A stretch of 64,000 nucleotides of DNA from Topomyia yanbarensis (lineage: Eukaryota > Arthropoda > Insecta > Diptera > Culicidae), in contig NC_080671.1 of the NCBI RefSeq assembly GCF_030247195.1, positions 297,085,586 through 297,149,585 of the forward strand. Reading direction: 5' to 3'. Position numbers and translations under genes: made by a program. Shown here one piece after another: positions 44,330 to 54,879 of the stretch. The notes beneath the pieces were generated by a model. That model was given only the letters and a program-made list of their open reading frames with translations. It made no database searches and had not been told where the DNA came from. Position 1 is the stretch's first letter. Every line of letters starts with the position of its first letter.

Positions 44330-45340
44330 CGCTACGGTTCCAGAGAAAATCGGATTTGAAGTCGAGAAACACCACCCGCAAACATACTGTCCTCAAACCT
44401 TAACGTAACCTAGGCTCTCGTGTACAGTCTTTTCCGCAGTTACAATTTCAGCGGACTCGGTTGTAATCCTAAACCATTTCGTTCCGCAATGTCCAGAATG
44501 TTGGTGACGCTAACGCTTGCCCCGGAATGTAAAAGGGCATCGTAGTTGTTGTCGAAAATCTGTACGGTGACGTGCGGACAACTTTCTGTCTGTACTCTTA
44601 CCTCACAAACCTTCTGAAAAGAATCTTCAAACGCTAAACTGGGAACATTTGCATCGGTTGGAAAGTCATTGTTCCCTCTCTTGCATTCCTGATCCCGGCA
44701 CTCTATTAGTGTCTAGTTTGCGACTCGATCCATTGTGGCTAGGCGGCGGAGCCCTGACGCGGTCGAATTCTTTCTCCCTCGTACCCCCTCGGAGAATCTG
44801 GTATATTATTTCATCGTTGCGCTTCTTCTCTCTCATAATATCTCCTCCCGAAATAAAGCCTGGAATAATTGTTTGTTATCGTCAACGGTTGGCTGCTTCT
44901 ACGTCGGTCCCCTTGACGTTGATCCCTCGAGTTGTAGTCTTCGTTGAAGGACCGCTCATCGTAACGGGGTTCCCGCGCAAATCCTATCGCATGGTTATCT
45001 CTCCAGTCCTCCCTTCTCTGCGAAAATTTTGGCGGTTAACTTACAACTTCCTCGTCGCATTACTACGAGCATTCCCATTCCCGGAAGAACCTACTCAAAC
45101 TTCCTACTCAAAGTTTCAACCCTTCCCATAATGTAGTCGTATTCCTGATCTATAATGTACGGGGACGGATAGTCACGATTCTCACGCACATCTTCGTGAC
45201 ACAAATTACGAAGCAATCAATATTTGACCTCCGGGTCGCATTTCGTCTCCTCTGCCTTACTCTGAATAACCAATTCGTAGTCCACCTCCTGGTCAGGTGG
45301 TCAGCGTGGGGAAATGGGTTCGTCATATTGAATGACCGCA
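44330..45340 (-). pseudogene. LTR-retrotransposon gag/protease remnant
   Basis: Minus-strand remnant with many stops. The clear part is at 44590-44480: QTESCPHVTVQIFDNNY followed by ALLHSGASVSVTN, the active-site region of a retroviral-type aspartic protease in which the catalytic Asp of D-S/T-G is His (codon CAT). Upstream (45330-44700) the frames KCDPEVKY and EYDYIMGRVETLSRKFE may be gag. The primer-binding site and LTR edge upstream (45601-45622) fit the same orientation. It resembles the gypsy-type fragment at 1-702, but the two do not overlap, so common origin is inference. No RT is present here. Confidence 0.6.
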
Positions 45341-45600
45341 ATAATTTATTTCAATAAAAAAAAACTAATTGATGAACACGAAACACAAACCTATACCTAT
45401 CACTTCACACCAGTAATCGTACCGTAAATATGTAGAACTACAAGAGAAAATTATTGAAGAAATATATTACGTATAATACAAGAACAAATAAACCACTAAA
45501 TGGAGTTTACTATATTCAAAAGAAAGAAATACCGTGAAGTGAATCGAGGAATAATTACACATATGAAAAACAAAGCTTTCCTAAGAGCTCTTAAAACGTG

Positions 45601-45621
45601 GCCCCACGTTGGGCGCTAAAA
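45601..45621 (-). other. Probable primer-binding site of the LTR element
   Basis: The minus strand reads cgcaaca-ttttagcgcccaacgtggggc. 'gcgcccaacgtggggc' is of the tRNA-complementary type used by gypsy-like elements and directly follows a CA-ended sequence. Confidence 0.55.
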
Positions 45622-46140
45622 TGTTGCGCGCGCCACACGCGCTAGTGGTTCTGGTCCGCGAACTTGTCCTTCAGGGAACTAAAACAAGCAGCTTAAAGCG
45701 CCACCTCTGGAGAGAACCGCTTGTCACGTTTTATTTTGCCCGGCAAGACTCTTAACCACAGGGCGGATTCTTTTAACGAACCCGAAATAACTAATGAACA
45801 ATTGGCAGACTTGGATGACCATTCAGTGACTTCAAGTTAGAACGATTTGCGCAGAAAAGAACCTAAGAGAATTACATCGTTTGGACAGTCAAAAGAAATC
45901 ACCACTCACGCGTCTCATCACTGGAACAATTTCTAAATACCGATTGTCCCGTAGCGCTTTAGAAGTAGAAGTGGAGGGGGTTGAGATTCCCAAGCAACTC
46001 TAACTTGAAGTAAACACCAGAAAAAGATCTAAAAACTACAGGACGAACGACGTTTTACAGGTAAACTACAAATTAACGACAAACATTTTATTCACGGCAA
46101 CATTTAAATTTTAACCTAGATTTATTTCCATCCTTCACTT
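45622..46140 (-). repeat. Possible 5' LTR
   Basis: Starts on the plus strand with tgttgcgcgcgcc, i.e. ends ...caaca on the element strand, next to the primer-binding site. The outer end is not defined because no second LTR is in the window. Confidence 0.4.
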
Positions 46141-46145
46141 TGGTA

Positions 46146-47473
46146 GGGGAATTGTGGGAAAAACCGACACTGTGGGTAAAACCGACACCCCACAACATTT
46201 CCTAGAAATCAAATTTTTATTCATTTCATAATGATACATTATTATTAGTACGTTTATTTAGAGCATTTGAAGAAAAATTGGATTTATGTTAGTACGCCGA
46301 ATGTAATAAAAATAAACAAAACATACGACAGCAGCGTTCATACTCGTCTGGATGTTAAATTTCGTTGGTAGATTTTAAGGTTTTAACCGAACAAAAGCTT
46401 TTCAAATCACCACATTTTTCACTACCTATTATTATCGGCCTGTCCTATGATCAACTAGGTGCATTGAAGACGAGTTTGAGAAATTCAATATTTTTAATCG
46501 CTTTTATAAAAAAATGTGCGCTGTTGGGGTAAAACCGACACCCTATGGTTAGGGTAAAACCGACACGCTGTTAAGATGGTTGTGTATATTTGCGATTCAT
46601 TTCAAAATACTGGGGATCTTTGTGACACTTCAATTAGCCTATTAAAACACTATAGTATCAACAGAAATGCACTGAAATACTCTTATTGTGTTTATTTCTT
46701 GTAAGTCTCTTTAAAAATTGAAAATTGGAATTTTTGCTTATCTGATTCTATCGAAGCTGTTGCTATTTCTGCAAAAATCTCATCAAACCGAATTTCTAGT
46801 GTTCTCTTGGTTTGTCATAGACGAACTTTATCACAATGAGACAGTGATCTTATGTGTACCCCAATAGATCGTTGATGATCAGAGTCCGAAAAATCAAATC
46901 TGAAAAAGATAGTTTTACTAAGAAGTGTGTGTGTCACTTATAAGTGAATGAATCCAATTAGCAGAACGTAGAACGCTTGCAAATCTTCTCTTACGAAATA
47001 AGATGTGCGCAAGGATTATTTGGAAATACTCATCAATAAATAATCCTATAGCATAAAATACTCTTATTTATAGTACTACGCTTTCGAACTTTCTTCCCCT
47101 CACTACATGATGAAGCAATAAAGAGCACATATTAGCATCATACATACTCACACTTAATTATTCACGCATATATCTCATGTTTAATAAACATAAAGATTTT
47201 AATAAAGTGGAGAGAAAATAAATTAAAAGGGGTGTCGATCTTACCCCTATAGGGTGTCGGTTTTACCCGCAGTGCCTAAAAAAAGTCACTTTGTTTTCCA
47301 AGTTTTACAACCAATAATTTTTAATGAAATTAATTTTTTGAAGCGCTGAAAAAATTAAGTCTTGTTAAGAATTTTCTGAAGAAGAATTCTGCATAAAACT
47401 ATAATTTTATTGGTTTGGTGGCAACTTAGAAAAATTGTTAAGCTTAAGGTGTCGGTTTTAACCATAATTCCCC
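46146..47473. mobile_element. Element M: 1.33-kb TIR element with 'aaaaccgacac' blocks
   Basis: The ends ggggaatt.tgg..aaaaccgacac match in inverse over 25 bp with three mismatches, TA-flanked (46144-46145, 47474-47475). The motif gtaaaaccgacac / gtgtcggttttac recurs internally at about 46174, 46526, 46553 and 47252. No transposase was recognised. Confidence 0.65.
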
Positions 47474-47475
47474 TA

Positions 47476-48779
47476 CTCTACTTTCCCTTATGCTTTCTAT
47501 CTGCATATCGTGTGCGGTCTGACTAGTCATATGAAATACTACTATAAATTTTGTGTGCTTTCTGGCTTAAAGCTCTATCATGCGCATGACAATTGTTACT
47601 CACTCAGTGGTTTCCATGTGTGCATTACTACCTCGACTCGAGTTCGGCTTATCCACGCGATCCGTCGTATGTTTACCGCATGAGCGAATCCGGTGTCAAT
47701 TCTACGCCATGACGGGCTGTACTAGAATTGACGGCTGAGTGGTTTACGCCAGTAGACCCTGAAGTGACGATTGAGCCTCTTCCGACACACGTGTTGGGCT
47801 GGTTGACGTAAGATGTGGAAGCATACGGTGGATGAATTTACAACGTTCTGCGTGTCGGCCTATCCATCGATAGAACCGCGATGGAAGAGAAACGCGTACG
47901 GAACGGCGATCAGATCGACGGGAAATTCGCCGGTGACGAAAAACTGTGGAGCAAAACGGCCATCGAACGGCTGTTCGGCGTGATTAGCTTAAACCACCTA
48001 GCACACAATTTCCAATCATCATTTACCTGGGTTTCCCCTGAAATACTCGCACACGTTTTCTTAACTACTCGCACACGTTTACCGCACATAAACTTAGCTG
48101 ATGGGAAAGAGATATTTTTTTAAACTAACTCGACTAGAAAACTTCTCACGTTTTACCTGGACAACACTTCGCGAACAAGACAAATACTCGCACTTCTACC
48201 TTCTTCCACGGTCCAGGTCAAATTGGACTAGAAGTTGCAAAATGGTCCTCAGAGAGGTCGCAAGGGCAAATATTTAGGTTTTTCAACCGGAAGTCGTAAT
48301 CTAGCCGAAACAGGGCAACGACCTTTTCCAAAAATATGAATTCGCTCAGAGTTCAGTTCTTTGCAAATTCGAACGAATCTCTCCCTCCCCTTCAAGCCAT
48401 CCAATCAAACCATTTCGTTTCAACGTGTCTATTTTGTATTACAAAGAATCCCCCCGCCAGTTAATTCTTGCCCGGCAGTAAGTACCCGCGGGAATGCAAA
48501 TTACGCGCCCCCCAAACCACCCGCTCAGGTCCACGCATTCCGGCAATTGAAATGATGATGATGACTATGGTGGTTCATCAGCAGGAATGGGAACATGTGA
48601 GATAGATAAGCGATTATCGGGGACAAAGTTTATCGCATTAATTGAAGTCCGTTTCATCTGTACTAGTACTACATGAACCACACATTTGAATATTTGATAG
48701 CTATTTCAAATAGGACATTAGATGATCGCTACATACCTTCCACAAACAATGCCATTTGAGTTGGAAACACTGTTCCGTA
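47476..48779. other. No gene assigned
   Basis: 47640-48000 is richer in GC, and an 80-codon frame at 47881-48123 is open, but it has no recognisable motif and no support. The rest is unremarkable. Confidence 0.4.
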
Positions 48780-48969
48780 CGGTACAAACAGCGCGCGTTC
48801 TCGAGTTTTACACGGTGCTTTTAGCGTATTTTTCGCCGCGATCCAAATCATCACGAATTAGTGAGTGAGGTGACATTGCAGTAGTCAACAGTGAAAGTTT
48901 CACGAAAATCGGTGAAGAAACGGTTGAAATAAGTGGATTTTAGTTTTACCCACGCGGTGCTATAAGGGA

Positions 48970-49263
48970 TCATCCATAAATGACGTAGCATTATGTGGGG
49001 GAGGGGGGAGTTTTGTATTTTGTGATGATGTGTGACGACAGGGGGGTAGGGGGTCATGTCATGCAACGTATCTTTTTAAAGGGGTATAACTAACACAGCT
49101 CTTTATTTTTTTTAAAAAAAATTGCGGGGACAAGGGGGGGGGGGTAGAGTTACCATCAAGCTACGTAATTATCATGGGGGTATTTAGAAGTTTGTGACGA
49201 AATGCTACGATGGGGGAGGGGGGTGTTAAAATCACTCAAAAATGCTACGTCATTTATGGATGA
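48970..49263. mobile_element. 294-bp MITE ('tcatccataaatgacgtagc')
   Basis: Ends tcatccataaatgacgtagc (48970) and the exact inverse (to 49263); the interior has G-runs. A common end type in mosquito genomes. It lies in what is probably the 5' UTR of LINE E. Confidence 0.8.
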
Positions 49264-49596
49264 GTAAACAGACAGCCATCGCTGTGGTTGCCCGGCCGGG
49301 TTTTCATTCACCCACTGTGGATGCTGGTCGCGAGCGTGACGGTGTGCTGAAATGGGGATATTTTTCAAGCCGTAAAAAACCGTGAAAAGTTCAGAAAAAC
49401 AATTTTTGACTTGCGATTTGGTGGTGCTTTAGGATAGTACAGTGCGTATCAACAAATTTGGAAGTTACAGAGGTAAAATCGAAAAAGTTCGTTTTTATTG
49501 GCGAATTTGAAAAAGTGCGTTCCTCGTGGCTACGCATAAGCGGAAAAAAGGTAGTTGCGATTTTGCTTGACGACGTTGGAGGGGCAAATAAGGTAA

Positions 49597-50172
49597 GGCG
49601 TACCATTGCCAAAAAACCCATTCATCATCGGTAAATCGGTGGAGATTGCCGCTGGAGGTCCAATTGAAGGTGCGAATACCGAAGCTCAAGGGACACGGTA
49701 CACCCTTCGAGCTCGGAGCCCTGTCCAAGTTGCTAAGTTACAGAAAATGACCCTGCTCATTGACGGCACTGAAGTAGTGGTTGAAGCCCATCTGTATCTG
49801 AACGTAAGTAGATGCGTAATTTCCTGCTACGATCTGATTCATACGGAAGAGAAGGATGTTTTACAAGAAATTCTAAGCCAGGGATTGATTTGTGTACATC
49901 GAATTACACGAAAGGAAGCGGAGAGAAGAGTGAATACGCCAGCGCTAATCTTGACTGCAAGACCACATACCCGGAATACAATGCGATTGGGTTGCTTCGT
50001 GTCCCTACTCACCCATATATCCCGAACCCGATAATCTGTTACGGGTGCTGCAGCTACGGCCATAAACGCGTTCGATGTCCTGGTCCTCAGCGATGTCTTA
50101 ACTGCTCGAAAGAACAACACGGCGAAGAAAAATGTCAAGAAGCTGCGTGCTGTTGTGGAGGCGATCACAGTC
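49597..50172 (+). pseudogene. Jockey-type LINE E, Gag, 5' part
   Basis: Plus-strand Gag-like ORF1. NPFIIGKSVEIAAGG, ANTEAQGTRYTLRARS, CVISCYDLI and NTPALILT are the conserved line-up of Jockey-clade Gag proteins. Zinc knuckles follow (CYGCCSYGHKRVRC, CLNCSKEQHGEEKC, CCCGGDHS; 50040-50170). No ATG is seen at the front: a TAA lies at 49594-49596, so the start is mutated or further upstream. A frameshift near 49960 separates the first part from the knuckles. The reading breaks off at 50172 where element D is inserted and resumes at 54347. Confidence 0.8.
50165..50172. repeat. 8-bp TSD of element D (copy at 54339-54346)
   Basis: tcacagtc on both sides of D. Joining at this point keeps LINE E in frame (GGDHSRTYRE). 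Confidence 0.8.
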
Positions 50173-50496
50173 AATTATTGTTTATTGTTTATTGTTTGTT
50201 TACATCAACAGGCTGTTGTGAAGCCCTAATGATGTTTAGATGATTAGAATAAATAACGTAGCATTAACATATCAGAGTAATTAAAATAACATTACAATAC
50301 ATACAAATAACAAGGTCAAGATAATAGACAATATAGACGACATTTCTCTTCAGAGTCACGATGCTGACAACACACTTGCGAACAAACGACGGAGCGTTTT
50401 GCGTGGGAGATGATAGTCAAAAACTGAAGCAACTCTATTGAATGTCCTCTGGATACCATTGATGCCTGTGCTCATCCCGTAGTTTGTCCGACGAAA
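50173..50496 (-). repeat. Element D 3' UTR with heptamer tail
   Basis: The plus strand shows ttattgtttattgttt at about 50176-50195: about three copies of a 7-bp unit, ending at the TSD. This kind of tail is used for target-primed reverse transcription in CR1-like LINEs (known for the group). Confidence 0.75.
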
Positions 50497-53229
50497 CTAT
50501 AACCGCAACAAATTCCTGTTCCTCAGTGCTCTGGGGAGCACATTCATTGAAATTTCCTGCAAAACGATGGAGCAGTCGATTCTATTCCGTAGAACGTCTG
50601 CCACGAAGAGCGCTTTCAAGAGATCTCGTCGGGTTTGCAGAGCTTCCAGATCGATGAGTAAACATCGGCTTTTGTAGTCAGGTAGGTGATACGGATCAAG
50701 CCAAGGTAACCTGCGCAATGCACATCGAATAAACCGCCGTTGAATGGGTTCGATTCTTTCCGCAGCGTTCATGTAGATAGGACTCCACACTGTAGAGCTG
50801 AATTCGATGATTGGGCGTACAAGTGCGCAGTATAGCGACTTTAGGCAATATACGTCGGTGAAGTCTCTAGCTATACGCATGATGAGGCTCAGTGTTTGTG
50901 ATGCTTTACCGACGATGAACGAGACGTGTTGCTTGAAAGTGAGTTGGTTATCCAGTATGACTCCAAGATCTTTAACGTGAATGACACGATCGATTTCAAC
51001 ACTCCCCAAGGTATATTTGAAACCAATCGGTTGCTTTTTCCATGTGAAGGAAATCACCGAGCATTTACTCGGGTTGACGATCATTCGATTTAAATCGCAC
51101 CAAGCTGCGAAACTGTCGAGTTGATTTTGGAGGAAATGGGCATCAGCAATCGAACGAATCTGCATATACATTTTCAGATCGGCTGCAAATGACAGACGAG
51201 GTCCTTTCAAAATATAATTCACATCATTGAAAAACAGTAGAAAAGTTATCGGACCAAGGTGACTCCCCTGTGGGATACCGAAGGTAGCATTGAAACTATC
51301 TGATTGAAAATCGCCTATGGTGACACTCATCGACCGGTCGGTAAGATAGCTGTTGAACCACCTAAGGAGTGAGCCGTGTAGTCCTAGTCTCTGCAGCTTT
51401 GCAACAGTTATATCGTGATTAATTTTATCGAATGCTGCCAATAGATCAGTGTAAATAACGTCCGTTTCATTCCGTTCCGCCATGCTCGCAGTGATGTATG
51501 ATGTAAGACATTTCAAATTCGTAGTGGTCGACCGTCCGGGCATGAAACCGTGTTGGTCATCGCTGAGGTATTGCTTGCAGTAAGTGAAAAGAGGCTCCAT
51601 GACAACAAGTTCAAACAGTTTTGAAACAGCGCATAGTGATGTGATGCCGCGGTAGTTTTCGATGTCATTTCTTTTCCCTTTTTTATATAACGGAAACATA
51701 TGCGCATATTTCCAGCACGAAGGGAAAACCCCCTTGGATAAGGACAGTTGGAAAAGGTGACGGAGTGGAGACAGCAAGTAGTCGATATGATACTTCAAAA
51801 GAACGGACGGTATTCCATCTGGTCCTGGTTTGTGAGTTGACTTCAGTTGGCGGGCTGCTCTCGTAATCATCGTATCATCCACGTCCATTTGACCAAAAGT
51901 CTGTGTTTGCAAAGGGACGTTTCTGGCGGCGGCGAAAACATGCTCCGGAGTTAATACTTCTGCTTTAAAGACACTGGCAAACTTAATGGAAAAGAGACGA
52001 CATTTTTCATTGCTATCGGTAGCATTTTCACCATTTAGAGTCATCGACGACGGAAGGCCAGACTCTTTGCGTTGCTCGTTGATATACCTCCAAAAGGATT
52101 TCGGGTGCGATTTGAGTTTGCGTTGAATATTGTGCTTGTGACGTGAGTGACAACGTTTGCTCATCTTTTTGTACTCGAAATTGAGCCTCACATAGTGGTT
52201 CCGGAGTGACAGAGTTCGGTATTTCGTGAATTTTCTCAAGGCGGCTCGTTTTGCTGTTTTAAGTTGCCGTAACTCGACGGATTGCCATGGGAATTTTCTC
52301 TCATTCTGGTTTACTTTCTTCGGGACGAATCTATCGATGGCATACGCCATGATATGAGTGAAGGTCTGTGCTGCTTGATCAACATCATTACTACCAAGTA
52401 AGTGATCCCAGTCAAGCTCAGATAGAAAAACGGCGATGCTGCGGTGGTCTGCATTACAATAGTCGTAGAAAACCGGATCAGGGACATTTTCGACTACACG
52501 AGGCCGTTCTTGGTTCAGCGAGACAACAAGAGGTTTGTGATGAGGTACAGTTTTCACCAATGGAGGTGGTGCGATAGAGATAGTTGGAGCAGCGTCCTGG
52601 GCACTAACAAAACTAAGATCCAAACTGCGGCCGTTTTCGTTAACCACGTCGTTGATTTGAAAAAGTGTGGCTGCGCTGTAGCTGTCGATGAGGTTGATGC
52701 AGCTTGCGTGAAACACGAAGTTATTAGAGTCGGGAAACAGGTACCCACTGTGAGATGGCTGCCACGACAGTCCAGGTAGGTTGAAGTCGCCTAATATAAC
52801 GATCTCGTCGACTGGAGTCATACTTGCCATTACATGCGAAATCAACTGGATGTGAGCATCGATCAACGTATTGTGCCGAATGCGATCCGGAGGGAAATAA
52901 ACTGCACACAGGAAAACGGTTCGATCACCAAGCTCAATAGCAACCTGGATTTGTTCAACACATTTCCATGCATCGTCCTCGACAACTCTAGCTTTCAGTT
53001 GTTTGTCCACAGCGACAGCGACGCCTCCGCCGGATAGTTTTTGACTGTTCCATGGGTTGCGATCGCTGCGAAAAACCTCATATTCCGACCCAAATATCTG
53101 AGAGGATAATATGCGGCAGTCAAGCCATGTCTCCACCAGCGTGATCACATCGTAGCAGCGATCTGTAACAGCTAACTTGTAGTCATCAAGGGAAGAGTTC
53201 ATTCCGCCGACGTTCTGGTAATAGAGCAT
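50497..53229 (-). CDS. Element D ORF2: CR1-like endonuclease / RT, 910 aa, catalytic Asp lost
   Basis: Open over 910 codons from ATG 53229, which overlaps the preceding frame's stop as TAATG. The endonuclease starts YYQNVGGMNS, then LVETWLD, VILGDFNLPGLSW and SLDLSFVS (residues 1-230). RT lies at about residues 450-740: GPDGIPSVLLKY, YRGITSLCAVSKLFE, DQHGFMPGRSTTTNL, YTDLLAAFDKINHD and GIPQGSHLGPITFLLF. The catalytic box reads SFAADLKMY (about 51185) where FADD is expected: the first Asp is Ala (codon GCC). The C-terminal CR1-type end is LVRPIIEFSSTVWSP and SRCLLIDLEAL. No RNase H. The reading frame is intact but the polymerase should be inactive; it may be a recent point mutation or a sequencing difference. 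Confidence 0.85.
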   Translation of the reverse strand: MLYYQNVGGMNSSLDDYKLAVTDRCYDVITLVETWLDCRILSSQIFGSEYEVFRSDRNPWNSQKLSGGGVAVAVDKQLKARVVEDDAWKCVEQIQVAIELGDRTVFLCAVYFPPDRIRHNTLIDAHIQLISHVMASMTPVDEIVILGDFNLPGLSWQPSHSGYLFPDSNNFVFHASCINLIDSYSAATLFQINDVVNENGRSLDLSFVSAQDAAPTISIAPPPLVKTVPHHKPLVVSLNQERPRVVENVPDPVFYDYCNADHRSIAVFLSELDWDHLLGSNDVDQAAQTFTHIMAYAIDRFVPKKVNQNERKFPWQSVELRQLKTAKRAALRKFTKYRTLSLRNHYVRLNFEYKKMSKRCHSRHKHNIQRKLKSHPKSFWRYINEQRKESGLPSSMTLNGENATDSNEKCRLFSIKFASVFKAEVLTPEHVFAAARNVPLQTQTFGQMDVDDTMITRAARQLKSTHKPGPDGIPSVLLKYHIDYLLSPLRHLFQLSLSKGVFPSCWKYAHMFPLYKKGKRNDIENYRGITSLCAVSKLFELVVMEPLFTYCKQYLSDDQHGFMPGRSTTTNLKCLTSYITASMAERNETDVIYTDLLAAFDKINHDITVAKLQRLGLHGSLLRWFNSYLTDRSMSVTIGDFQSDSFNATFGIPQGSHLGPITFLLFFNDVNYILKGPRLSFAADLKMYMQIRSIADAHFLQNQLDSFAAWCDLNRMIVNPSKCSVISFTWKKQPIGFKYTLGSVEIDRVIHVKDLGVILDNQLTFKQHVSFIVGKASQTLSLIMRIARDFTDVYCLKSLYCALVRPIIEFSSTVWSPIYMNAAERIEPIQRRFIRCALRRLPWLDPYHLPDYKSRCLLIDLEALQTRRDLLKALFVADVLRNRIDCSIVLQEISMNVLPRALRNRNLLRL

Positions 53230-54242
53230 TAGACTATCAGGTAGACATTTTGCCCGGAACCCGGAGCGATTTGCTGTCCGGTAGCTGCGTTCGAAAAGCG
53301 ATGGCGGGGGCCGAAGGTTGGTGGTCGGCTGGAAGCAACAGAAATTTCAGGGGACGAATTGTCGAAATTAACATCGTATTTGCCTGTGAAACGATTTCGG
53401 AAGACCTCCTTTCCAGACCTAAGCACAAGACCGGGACGGCTGCAGGTCGCTGGCAGGAAGGGCTCGACTGTGCTTGGAGGATTGGAGGCTTCCTTAGAGC
53501 TTGCGGCAAATATGCGTCCCGGTGTCCGAGTTGAGAAGCTGATATCGCAGTTGTTTATTCCATTGCTACCATTTCTGACCCTGACGAAAAAAATTGCGGA
53601 TTGTTGTTTGCCGGAGGAACAGTTGGACGCCAAAAATTTTCACTCGATCTGTTGTCCGAGAACTCTCGATATACCATCCGTTTCGGCCACGTGGAAGTGG
53701 ATAGCGATTTAGCTTTCAACTCGGCTCTAACGCCGATTTTGAATAAAACAAATGACAATGTGCTAATGTCCCTTCCTTTAGCAACTAGTCGAACCACATG
53801 TACGTCATCCGTTCCTAGACGTTTTTTGGCTAGTGTACAAACTTGTTCAGACGTGACGTCTTTGGCAATACGCGACAGATAAAGCCAGAATTTTGGCTGG
53901 GCCGCTGGTACCACTATTATATCTGTAGATGGTGAGAGAGTGCTTCCGGTTCCTTGCAGTAGCGGTGGGTTCTGACGAGAGGCAGCGTTTTCTCTCGCGC
54001 TGAACAATCTGCGCCCTTTCGTGAATCGTGGTTCCACTGCAGCGCGTTGGGTCGAAAACGGATATCGTTCATCAGGGAGCTACATGGCACACACATCCAG
54101 AACAATTGGTTGTTTTTTTTTCTACCTCCTCAAGCACATCTGTGGTGACACGGCAGCAGCTGGGATGGAAGGCAGCATTGCAAAAACCTCGGCATACAAT
54201 ATAACGCTCCGTGATGCCACTAGCACAGGCGGGGCAAATCAT
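53230..54242 (-). pseudogene. Element D ORF1: PHD-finger / RRM-like Gag, frameshifted
   Basis: From ATG 54242: MICPACASGITERYIVCRGF, then CNAAFHPSCC. After an extra A in a 9-A run (54113-54121) the frame continues with LFWMCVPCSS, together a C4HC3-like PHD finger. A further shift near 54040 leads to the frame 54037-53555 with KFWLYLSRIAKDVTSEQVC, RLGTDDVHVVRLV and KRMVYREFSDN, the RRM-like C-terminal part known from CR1-type ORF1. The frame 53633-53229, open up to the ORF2 start, has no motif and may be its true tail or chance. The role would be RNA binding and packaging. At least two shifts make it dead. Confidence 0.7.
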
Positions 54243-54346
54243 TTTGCGTGGCGTATAATGAGAGAACGATCACTTTTGTATACGGTAGATCACGAACGTA
54301 AAACACGACACTTTGTAATGCACTATACATGTCGTAATTCACAGTC

Positions 54347-54717
54347 GAACATATCGTGAAAGTCCGATCAACATAAAAGAAGTGGAGGTCATCAAAATTA
54401 AAATTCGCGATAATCTTACATTCCCAGAAGCGCGCAAACGAGCTGAACAGCAAAATTAAGGAAGCTACGCCCAGGTCTCAGCACAACCAAACGAAATTCT
54501 CAATAAACTAAAAGAGCTGGAGCTGACAATGAAGAGGAAGGATGACCAGATCGCAAAACGTCTGGCAGAGACCAAACGAAAGGACGAAAAAATCGAACAA
54601 ATGATGGCGTACATACACCAGAGTAAAAAACAGCGTTGCGTTGTGACGATGATTTTGGCGGATTGCACACTGACTTCATCGTGTATGACTGCTGATTATC
54701 TAATAAGAGTTGCTTAG
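54347..54717 (+). pseudogene. Jockey-type LINE E, Gag, 3' part
   Basis: Continues Gag of E after element D: EVEVIKIKIRDNLTFPEARK, the usual segment after the last knuckle, then a TAA at 54457-54459 in 'AEQQN-GSYAQV', then a Lys/Glu-rich stretch likely to be coiled-coil (MKRKDDQIAKRLAETKRKDE). It loses similarity after about 54640. ORF2 of E is not certain: the endonuclease that follows (F) may or may not belong to it. Confidence 0.75.
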
Positions 54718-54879
54718 GAAGTGGTAAGTAGGAATTCATACCAATCCAACCCATATTAAAATTTCAACACATGATAGCCATCATTGCCGGCCGCCCCCAT
54801 CTCCATCGTTCTCGGGGAAGGATAAACGATAAGGTAGACGGGAAGTGTTGATGCTCCACCTACTTAAGGTTCAAACTAT

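Larger units (their letters stand above)
50173..54338 (-). mobile_element. Element D: complete CR1-like LINE, 4.2 kb
   Basis: Minus-strand element: 5' UTR of ~96 bp, ORF1 with a PHD-like zinc finger from ATG 54242, ORF2 53229-50497, and a 3' UTR ending in a short tandem repeat of type aataaac (50174-50205) instead of poly(A). The PHD-type ORF1, ORF2 without RNase H and a microsatellite-like tail are the marks of CR1-group LINEs. It is inserted in Gag of LINE E with an 8-bp TSD. ORF1 is frameshifted, and ORF2 lacks one catalytic Asp, so D is dead. Confidence 0.85.

Noticed and set aside
44649..45131. 160-codon plus-strand frame
   Set aside because: It is antisense to the gag/protease remnant of the LTR element.
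47881..48123. 80-codon plus-strand frame in a GC-richer segment
   Set aside because: No motif, no splice or promoter support and no repeat in the window; could be chance.
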